Part shown: positions 1 through 4,525 of the stretch, piece after piece
Layout: every line of letters begins with the position of its first letter
How positions within the stretch are numbered: the stretch's first letter is position 1
Assembly: GCA_023391395.1 (NCBI GenBank)
Contig: JAEWBA010000079.1
Span: forward strand, 1 to 5,718
Origin: Pseudomonadota bacterium
GTDB lineage: Bacteria > Pseudomonadota > Gammaproteobacteria > Burkholderiales > Burkholderiaceae_D
Direction of reading: 5' to 3'
DNA: 5,718 nucleotides
Program-made: the position numbers and the translations under genes
Notes under the pieces: model-generated
Told to the model about the DNA's origin: nothing
The model's input: the letters and a program-made list of their open reading frames with translations, nothing else
Database searches by the model: none

Positions 1-524
1 GCGAGCGCCTGTTCCTGACCTACTGCGCGCAGTGCCACGGTTCCGACGCGCGCGGCAGCAAGGGCTTTCCGAACCTGGCCGACAACGACTGGCTGTACGG
101 CGGAGCGCCGGAAGTCATCAAGACCAGCATCATGGAAGGACGCCGCGGCAACATGCCGCCGATGGCAGTCGCGCTCGGCTCGGACAAGGATGTGGAAAAC
201 GTCGCGCACTACGTCCTGAGCCTGTCCGGCTCTGCGGCCTCGGATCCGATCAAGGCGGTGTTCGGCAAGGCCAAGTTCGCTTCCTGCGCAGCCTGCCACG
301 GCGCCGACGGCAAGGGCAACCAGGCGCTTGGCGCTCCCAACCTGACCGACAAGATCTGGTTGTATGGCGGCAGCGCTGAAACCATCATGGAAACCATCCG
401 CAAGGGCCGCAGCAACACCATGCCGGCGTTCAAGGACTTCCTTGGCGAAGACAAGGTGCATGTGCTGGCTGCCTATGTCTGGGGCCTGTCGAACAACGGC
501 AAGGTGGACAAGGCAGGGCATTGA
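1..524 (+). CDS. ccoP: cbb3-type cytochrome c oxidase subunit III (CcoP), 3' part, 5' end outside window
   Basis: This is the di-haem c subunit of cbb3 oxidase, which passes electrons from soluble cytochrome c to the catalytic subunit CcoN on the periplasmic side of the inner membrane. The reading frame is open from base 3 and gives 173 residues before the TGA at 522-524. Full family members have roughly 300 residues, so the N-terminal membrane anchor and the start of the first haem domain lie to the left. Two haem-attachment motifs are visible: CAQCH at 24-38 and CAACH at 285-299. Each is followed by a 'Leu-Tyr-Gly-Gly' stretch and a candidate axial Met, in NMPPM (Met at 153-155) and TMPAF (Met at 420-422). 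Two tandem cytochrome c domains followed directly by ccoG and ccoH make CcoP the clear choice over a free di-haem cytochrome c4. The ATG at 132 is internal and not a start. Confidence 0.95.
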   Translation, partial: ERLFLTYCAQCHGSDARGSKGFPNLADNDWLYGGAPEVIKTSIMEGRRGNMPPMAVALGSDKDVENVAHYVLSLSGSAASDPIKAVFGKAKFASCAACHGADGKGNQALGAPNLTDKIWLYGGSAETIMETIRKGRSNTMPAFKDFLGEDKVHVLAAYVWGLSNNGKVDKAGH

Positions 525-550
525 GTTATCCGGCATAATTCCGTGCGGTC

Positions 551-608
551 CAAGGCCGGTCCCAATGCTCTTCCTTCGAAAGAAGGGGGAACGTCCGGAC
601 CGGCCTTG
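551..608 (+). repeat. Nested inverted repeat between ccoP and ccoG
   Basis: The arms CAAGGCCGGTCC (551-562) and GGACCGGCCTTG (597-608) are perfect 12-base reverse complements. The 34-base loop holds a second stem: CTCTTCCTTC-type bases at 569-577 pair with 582-590 (nine pairs, two of them G-U) around a GAAA loop (578-581), which is a GNRA-type tetraloop. In RNA this would form one long two-part stem-loop. No run of T follows it (TGTCGTCGG), so it is not a standard intrinsic terminator. Its place after the ccoP stop fits a 3'-end stabiliser, a processing site, or a partial terminator that sets ccoNOQP expression above ccoGH; the role is inference. Confidence 0.7.
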
Positions 609-658
609 TGTCGTCGGTCTGCCGGCGCTGGTATCACACTTTAGTAGCGAGTAATGCA

Positions 659-2053
659 ATGGGCGAACCGGCTCCCAAAGTATCGGTCATCAAGATGTAC
701 AAGGCGCGGGAAGAAATTTATCCCCGCGAGATCAAGGGCTGGTACGCCAGCTGGCGTTGGGTCTTCGTGTGGCTGACGCAAATCGTCTTCTACGGCCTGC
801 CCTGGCTGAGCTGGAATGACCGTCAGGCCGTGCTATTCGATCTCGGCGCCCGAAAGTTCTACATTTTCGGCATCGTCCTGTGGCCGCAGGACTTCATCTA
901 CCTGGCCGTACTCCTCATCATCTGCGCCTATGCGCTATTCCTGTTCACCGCGGTAGGCGGGCGCCTGTGGTGCGGCTATTCCTGTCCGCAGACGGTCTAC
1001 ACCGAGATGTTCATGTGGATCGAGAACAAGATCGAGGGCAACCGCAGCGCGCGCATGCGCCTGGACAAGCAACCGTGGTCCATGGCGAAGTTCGGCCGCA
1101 AGAGTACCAAGCACCTGGTATGGGGCGCCCTGGCCTTGTGGACGGGGTTCACCTTCGTCGGCTATTTCACGCCGATCGATGTGCTCAGCAAGGAAGTCCT
1201 TTCGCTGGAGCTCGGGCCGTGGCAATGGTTCTGGATCCTCTTTTATTCGCTGGCAACCTATGGTAATGCCGGCTGGCTGCGCGAGCAGGTGTGCATGTAC
1301 ATGTGCCCGTACGCGCGCTTCCAGAGTTCGATGCTCGACAAGGACACCCTGATTGTCACTTACGACCAGGAGCGGGGCGAGCCGCGCGGCGCAAGCGGCA
1401 AGGATGCCGCGCGCACAGGCCTTGGCGATTGCATCGACTGCACGATGTGCGTGCAGGTCTGCCCGACCGGCATCGATATTCGCAACGGCTTGCAGTACGA
1501 ATGCATCGGCTGCGCACTCTGCATCGACGCCTGCGATTCGGTGATGGACAAGGTCGGCCTGCCGCGCGGCCTGATCCGCTACTCGACCGAAAACGGCATG
1601 AAGCAGAGGCTGTCGTCGAAGGACATCTGGCGACGCGCCTTCCGTCCCCGGGTGCTGGTCTATACCGCCATTCTGAGCGTCATCGTCGCGGTATTCATCG
1701 GCTCGCTGCTCACGCGTACACCGCTCAAGGTGGATGTGATCCGCGACCGCGGTTCGATGGGCCGGGAAGTGGAAGACGGCATGATCGAGAATGTCTATCG
1801 CCTACAGATCATGAATACCGACGAATTCCCGCACCGCTATCGCATCACCGTATCCGGCCTGGAGACGATCGCACTGGCGACGCCGGATGTGGTCGAACTG
1901 CAGGGCACGGAATCGCGCGGCGTGCCGGTGCGGGTCCGGGTTGCCCCGGGCAAGGGCGAAAAGGGCTCGAACAAGATTGCCTTCGAAGTGCAGGCTCTGG
2001 ACGACGAAAGACTGCGCGTGAAGGAAAAGGCGGTATTCATCGTACCGCGTTGA
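659..2053 (+). CDS. ccoG: Cytochrome c oxidase accessory protein CcoG (FixG family membrane polyferredoxin)
   Basis: CcoG/FixG proteins act in the inner membrane in cbb3 oxidase assembly; work on Rhodobacter CcoG shows cupric reductase activity, supplying Cu(I) for the CcoN centre. The 464-residue product has likely membrane segments near residues 33-52, 78-100, 152-170, 184-205 and 345-365. Two CxxxCP motifs lie at the membrane (C105/C109 and C212/C216). A double ferredoxin domain follows, with C258, C261, C264, C268-Pro and C282, C285, C288, C292, enough for two 4Fe-4S clusters. The last 100 or so residues form the Ig-like FixG C-terminal domain. I chose ATG 659 because VIKMYKAREEIYPRE just after it matches how family members begin. 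The frame stays open back to a GTG at 608, but that start falls in the inverted repeat. The ribosome site before 659 is weak (GCGAG). ccoH starts 16 bases downstream. Confidence 0.95.
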   Translation: MGEPAPKVSVIKMYKAREEIYPREIKGWYASWRWVFVWLTQIVFYGLPWLSWNDRQAVLFDLGARKFYIFGIVLWPQDFIYLAVLLIICAYALFLFTAVGGRLWCGYSCPQTVYTEMFMWIENKIEGNRSARMRLDKQPWSMAKFGRKSTKHLVWGALALWTGFTFVGYFTPIDVLSKEVLSLELGPWQWFWILFYSLATYGNAGWLREQVCMYMCPYARFQSSMLDKDTLIVTYDQERGEPRGASGKDAARTGLGDCIDCTMCVQVCPTGIDIRNGLQYECIGCALCIDACDSVMDKVGLPRGLIRYSTENGMKQRLSSKDIWRRAFRPRVLVYTAILSVIVAVFIGSLLTRTPLKVDVIRDRGSMGREVEDGMIENVYRLQIMNTDEFPHRYRITVSGLETIALATPDVVELQGTESRGVPVRVRVAPGKGEKGSNKIAFEVQALDDERLRVKEKAVFIVPR

Positions 2054-2069
2054 GAAATAAAGGAACGGA

Positions 2070-2603
2070 ATGCAAACTTTGACAGATGTCCATCCGGATG
2101 CCGGAAAACCCTGGTACACGCAGCGTTGGCCCTGGCTGTTGATGCTCGGCCCGGCGCTGGTCGTGGTCGCCGGCTTCGTGACCGCCTGGCTGGCGTTTTC
2201 CCGGCAGGACGCGCTGGTGGTGGATGACTACTACAAGCAGGGGAAGGCGATCAACCAGGATCTGCGGCGCGACCGCATGGCCGAAAGCCTGGGGATGTCC
2301 GCACAACTGCGGTACGACGCCGCCGCCGGCCGCCTGAGCGGAAAAATTTTCAGTCACGGACAAGCGAAGACTGGAAAGCTTTCAATTTCGCTGGTACATT
2401 CTACTCAACCGGCCCGTGATCTTGTGCTCGAAGCGCAGGCTGACGGGAACGGCGATTTCTCGATTGCCCTGCCCATGCTGGACATCGCACGCTGGCAAGT
2501 GCGCATCGAGGGAGAGCAAAGCGATTGGCGGCTGCATGGCACATGGACATGGCCGCAGCAGCCGCAAATCGATATCCAGGCCACCACAGAGTTGGTCGGA
2601 TAA
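2070..2603 (+). CDS. ccoH: cbb3 oxidase assembly protein CcoH (FixH family)
   Basis: CcoH/FixH is a small inner-membrane protein needed for assembly or stability of cbb3 oxidase; in Rhodobacter it stays associated with the complex. The 177-residue product has a short N-terminal tail, one membrane helix at about residues 21-43 (WLLMLGPALVVVAGF region), then the family signature DDYYKQGKAINQ at 52-63. The rest is a periplasmic beta-rich domain with a Trp-rich end (WRLHGTWTWPQ). Length and layout are normal for the family. The start is well supported: AAGGA at 2060-2064 sits five bases before ATG 2070, and the gene begins 16 bases after the ccoG stop, so the two are very likely co-transcribed and translated together. 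Confidence 0.92.
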   Translation: MQTLTDVHPDAGKPWYTQRWPWLLMLGPALVVVAGFVTAWLAFSRQDALVVDDYYKQGKAINQDLRRDRMAESLGMSAQLRYDAAAGRLSGKIFSHGQAKTGKLSISLVHSTQPARDLVLEAQADGNGDFSIALPMLDIARWQVRIEGEQSDWRLHGTWTWPQQPQIDIQATTELVG

Positions 2604-2716
2604 ACCGGGCGTCGCCAATGCAGCGCCTGCCAAGAAAAGAAAGAAGAGAGTAAGGAGACTAACGACAGGACGGGCGCGCGCCGCATGGAGCGTGCCCCGG
2701 AGCGCGTGGTCTCCCC

Positions 2717-2726
2717 GGAGAGGAGA
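2717..2726 (+). promoter_or_regulatory. Double ribosome-binding site that fixes the start of the small membrane protein
   Basis: GGAGAGGAG at 2717-2725 gives two overlapping Shine-Dalgarno cores, nine and four bases before ATG 2730. It makes 2730 the best start and argues against the in-frame ATG at 2685. An upstream TCTCC (2710-2714) is complementary to GGAGA (2722-2726) with a seven-base loop, so the site could be partly masked in the mRNA; that masking is inference. Confidence 0.6.
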
Positions 2727-2729
2727 TGT

Positions 2730-2969
2730 ATGGCGCGTATGATCATGACCGTCCTTTGGCCGTCCTTCATCGTGGCAATCGTCGCGGAAGGATTCTTTTT
2801 CTCGCTGTTCGATCCGCGCGACCTGACGCTGCTAGCGGGTGACCTCGAGGCGACCTCGCTGGCCGTATACACGGTCGGCTTCTTTTGCTTCTGGCTGTTC
2901 TGCTCGCTGGCCAGCTTCCTGACTTGCTATCTGATGCGCTCACCAAATGCACAGGCTTTGCGGGCCTGA
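2730..2969 (+). CDS. Small protein with two membrane segments, end of cco operon, function unknown
   Basis: I do not recognise a named family. The 79-residue product begins MARMIMTVLWPSF and has two hydrophobic stretches, at about residues 6-27 and 42-68, joined by a short acidic loop (FDPRDLTLLAGDLEA). This predicts a hairpin in the inner membrane. The segments are rich in aromatic residues (GFFFSLF, VGFFCFWLF), and three Cys (53, 58, 66) lie in or near the second one. Start 2730 is chosen for the strong GGAGAGGAG just before it; in-frame ATGs at 2739 and 2745 have worse spacing and 2685 has no ribosome site. The gene lies 126 bases after ccoH in the same direction, and I have an impression from memory that similar small proteins occur near fnr in Burkholderiales. 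A part in oxidase assembly or stability is only inferred from position. It lacks the features of CcoS and CcoQ that I would expect, so I leave it unnamed. Confidence 0.8.
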   Translation: MARMIMTVLWPSFIVAIVAEGFFFSLFDPRDLTLLAGDLEATSLAVYTVGFFCFWLFCSLASFLTCYLMRSPNAQALRA

Positions 2970-2972
2970 GCG

Positions 2973-2991
2973 CTGCGTCGGCTAGTCGCAG
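2973..2991. other. Weak hairpin at the cco/fnr convergence
   Basis: CTGCG (2973-2977) and CGCAG (2987-2991) can pair around a nine-base loop that covers the 12-base gap between the two convergent stop codons and the fnr stop itself. The stem is short and has no T run on either side, so it is a poor intrinsic terminator. No better candidate is present in this gap. Confidence 0.25.
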
Positions 2992-3758
2992 GGTTGCGTA
3001 CCCGCCGCCATGGCCTTGACGGTCGTCAGATCGAGAATTTCCAGATCCCGGTTGCTGACCTTGAGCAGGCCGCGCTTCTTGAATTTCGATAGCAGGCGGC
3101 TGATGCTTTCTATGGTCAGTCCAAGATAGTTGCCGATCTCTTCGCGGCTCATGCGCAACTGAAAGCTGCTCGGAGAGTAGCCGCGCGCTGCGTAGCGGGA
3201 AGAGAGATTGACCAGGAAGGCGGCAAAGCGCTGCTCGGCCCGCATGTTGCCGAGCAGGAGCATGACGCTCTGCTCGCGCGTGATTTCCTGGCTCATCATT
3301 CGGTGGAAGTGGCGCAGCAGTGTCGGGATTTCGCCGAACAGGGTTTCAAGCCGGGCGAAGGGAATCTCGCAGACTTCCGAGTCTTCCAGGGCGACGGCAT
3401 TGCAATGGTGGCGATCGGTACTGATGGCGTCCATGCCCAGCAGCTCGCCGGCCATCTGGAAACCGGTGACCTGCTGGTCGCCGTCCGGATTGATCTGGAA
3501 GGTCTTGAAGTGGCCGAGTCGGATCGCGTACAGATTGACAAAGGTGTCGCCGACGCGGTACAGGGTGCCATCCCGCGGCACCTTGCGTCGGCGTCCGATG
3601 ATCTGGTCAAGACGGCCCATGTCCGCTTCGTCGAGGCCCATGGGCAGGCAGAGCTCATGCATGCTGCAAGCCGCGCAGCGATTACGCAGTTCTTCGACGT
3701 TGAAAGTCTCCGGGGAAGGGGTTGAAGGATTTGCAACAAAAGAAATCGATTTCGACAT
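2982..3758 (-). CDS. fnr: Fnr-type oxygen-sensing transcriptional regulator (Crp/Fnr family)
   Basis: This is a global regulator that is active as a dimer when its 4Fe-4S cluster is intact at low oxygen and binds TTGAT-N4-ATCAA sites. The 258-residue product has the FNR cysteine set: C28, C31 and C37 (CxxC-x5-C) near the N-terminus and C119 in the cyclic-nucleotide-binding-like fold. The dimer helix follows at roughly 140-170. The winged helix-turn-helix at about 200-232 carries LGLTIESISRLL, where E217, S220 and R221 match the E..SR recognition residues of E. coli FNR, so the standard FNR box is expected. Together these separate it from Crp and from cluster-less Dnr types. ATG 3758 is the only good start: an in-frame TAA lies six bases upstream and the next Met is residue 33, beyond the cysteines. 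No clear Shine-Dalgarno precedes it. It converges on the cco genes, which are usual Fnr targets. Confidence 0.95.
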   Translation of the reverse strand: MSKSISFVANPSTPSPETFNVEELRNRCAACSMHELCLPMGLDEADMGRLDQIIGRRRKVPRDGTLYRVGDTFVNLYAIRLGHFKTFQINPDGDQQVTGFQMAGELLGMDAISTDRHHCNAVALEDSEVCEIPFARLETLFGEIPTLLRHFHRMMSQEITREQSVMLLLGNMRAEQRFAAFLVNLSSRYAARGYSPSSFQLRMSREEIGNYLGLTIESISRLLSKFKKRGLLKVSNRDLEILDLTTVKAMAAGTQPCD

Positions 3759-4054
3759 GAATTAACAGCAAGGCAAGACTTGGTCGATTGGGGGTTGGGC
3801 CTACTTTACCCCAAAAGCGCGACCCTGTCCGGCAGAGGCGCCCGGACGCGCCAAGCGAAACGGGGGATTCCGGCCTAGTCAGGCCTTGTCGCGGCCGGCC
3901 GAATAGCCCAGGCGCGGCCTTGCGGCCCCTGTCGGGCGCATAGGAACTGGCATGTCCGCATTGCGTCACGGGCGGGCGGCATATTGGCCGCAAATCTGCT
4001 CCTCCTGGAGCAAGACCGATCCAGCCCGGCTTCGCCGGTCACTTCACATTCGCT
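3759..4054. other. Non-coding region of about 300 bases between fnr and the DUF4124 gene
   Basis: This stretch is the 5' region of fnr and the 3' region of the DUF4124-type gene, both on the minus strand. I find no convincing ORF and no tRNA. The fnr promoter should lie here, but no clear -35/-10 pair or good TTGAT-N4-ATCAA site stands out. The part nearest fnr (about 3759-3815) is less GC-rich and includes minus-strand TAAAGT (revcomp of 3803-3808), which could be a -10 element but lacks a matching -35. The rest is GC-rich and holds several short stem-loops: 3872-3885 (GGCCT/AGGCC), 3976-3991, 3997-4012 and 4026-4038. Confidence 0.5.
3976..4038 (-). other. Three consecutive small stem-loops downstream of the DUF4124 gene, possible 3' end structure
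   Basis: In order of transcription on the minus strand, the hairpins are at 4038-4026 (CCGGC/GCCGG, three-base loop), 4012-3997 (TGCTCC/GGAGCA, four-base loop AGGA) and 3991-3976 (GCGGC/GCCGC, six-base loop). The first begins 16 bases past the DUF4124 stop codon. None is followed by a clear T run (the second is followed only by GATTT), so intrinsic termination is uncertain. They could mark the 3' end of the transcript or a structured fnr upstream region. Confidence 0.35.
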
Positions 4055-4486
4055 CTAGCCGCCACACTCCAGCTGGTACTGATCGTCGATGCGGCGCGCC
4101 TTGAGCGCTGCTCCTTCGCGCCCCTTGCCGACCGCGGCTGCGGCGTCCTCTTGCGCATGCCGATTGCGCAGCGCGAGTTTGGCGCAGCGCTTCTGCTTGG
4201 CGGCATTGGCCTGCGCGATGCGTTGGCGCTCCTTTTCCTCCTGCGCTTCGCGTTTGTGGCGTTCGTGCTCGAGGCGTTTCAGCTCGCTTTTTTCGCGGAT
4301 GTTTTGCCGCTCGGCGCTTTCCCGGTCGACCGGAGCGCTGTCCGTCGCGATGAGCTTCCCATTGGGGCAGGGCCTGTCGCTATAGGCGACCCGGCCTTCC
4401 GTTTCGCATTTGTAGACGGCGCAGGCCGGTGCAGCAACGAGAGCCAGCAACGGCGCGCAGACGCACAGTGGCATTATCCTCGGCAT
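4055..4486 (-). CDS. Secreted DUF4124-type protein with charged helical body
   Basis: The function is unknown. The 143-residue product has a signal peptide (about residues 1-23, hydrophobic core LLALVAAP, likely cleavage after APACA), so it should be exported to the periplasm. Right after the cleavage site is VYKCETEGRVAYSDRPC (24-40), which matches the start of DUF4124 proteins: an aromatic-Lys-Cys, then G..YSD.PC. C26 and C40 could form a disulphide. Residues about 52-118 are very rich in Glu, Lys, Arg, Gln and Ala and are likely one long helix or coiled coil. Two more Cys (101, 141) lie in the C-terminal half. APAC is not a proper lipobox, so a lipoprotein is unlikely. ATG 4486 is preceded by AGGGGGGA, a usable ribosome site. 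It follows the FAD dehydrogenase gene by 39 bases and may share its transcript, though no functional link is evident. Confidence 0.8.
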   Translation of the reverse strand: MPRIMPLCVCAPLLALVAAPACAVYKCETEGRVAYSDRPCPNGKLIATDSAPVDRESAERQNIREKSELKRLEHERHKREAQEEKERQRIAQANAAKQKRCAKLALRNRHAQEDAAAAVGKGREGAALKARRIDDQYQLECGG

Positions 4487-4511
4487 GAGTCCCCCCTGTT
4501 GTTTGAATTTT

Positions 4512-4525
4512 CGACTGCCGACTGC
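4512..4525. repeat. Two tandem copies of CGACTGC
   Basis: The seven-base unit CGACTGC occurs twice in a row immediately beyond the stop codon of the FAD dehydrogenase gene. Two short copies are most likely chance or minor slippage; no function is claimed. Confidence 0.5.

Noticed and set aside
608..658. Upstream GTG start for ccoG adding 17 residues
   Set aside because: The added residues do not resemble the N-terminus of CcoG proteins and the GTG lies in the inverted repeat without a ribosome site.
1291..2082. Plus-strand open frame of 263 codons inside ccoG
   Set aside because: It is an out-of-frame shadow of ccoG, with an Arg/His/Gly-rich composition typical of shifted frames; ccoG itself has clear family motifs.
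2079..2084. TTGACA, a perfect -35 hexamer at the start of ccoH
   Set aside because: No -10-like sequence is found 16-18 bases downstream and it lies inside the coding region next to a co-transcribed gene.
3303..3725. Plus-strand open frames opposite fnr (140 and 185 codons)
   Set aside because: They mirror the codons of fnr on the other strand and show no family features.
3770..3800. Possible FNR box near TTGGTCGATTGG upstream of fnr
   Set aside because: It does not fit TTGAT-N4-ATCAA: neither half-site matches well, so autoregulation cannot be claimed.
4410..4486. Lipoprotein signal in the DUF4124-type protein
   Set aside because: The sequence before Cys22 is A-P-A-C, which lacks the Leu and small residues of a lipobox; cleavage after Ala23 by the ordinary signal peptidase fits better.
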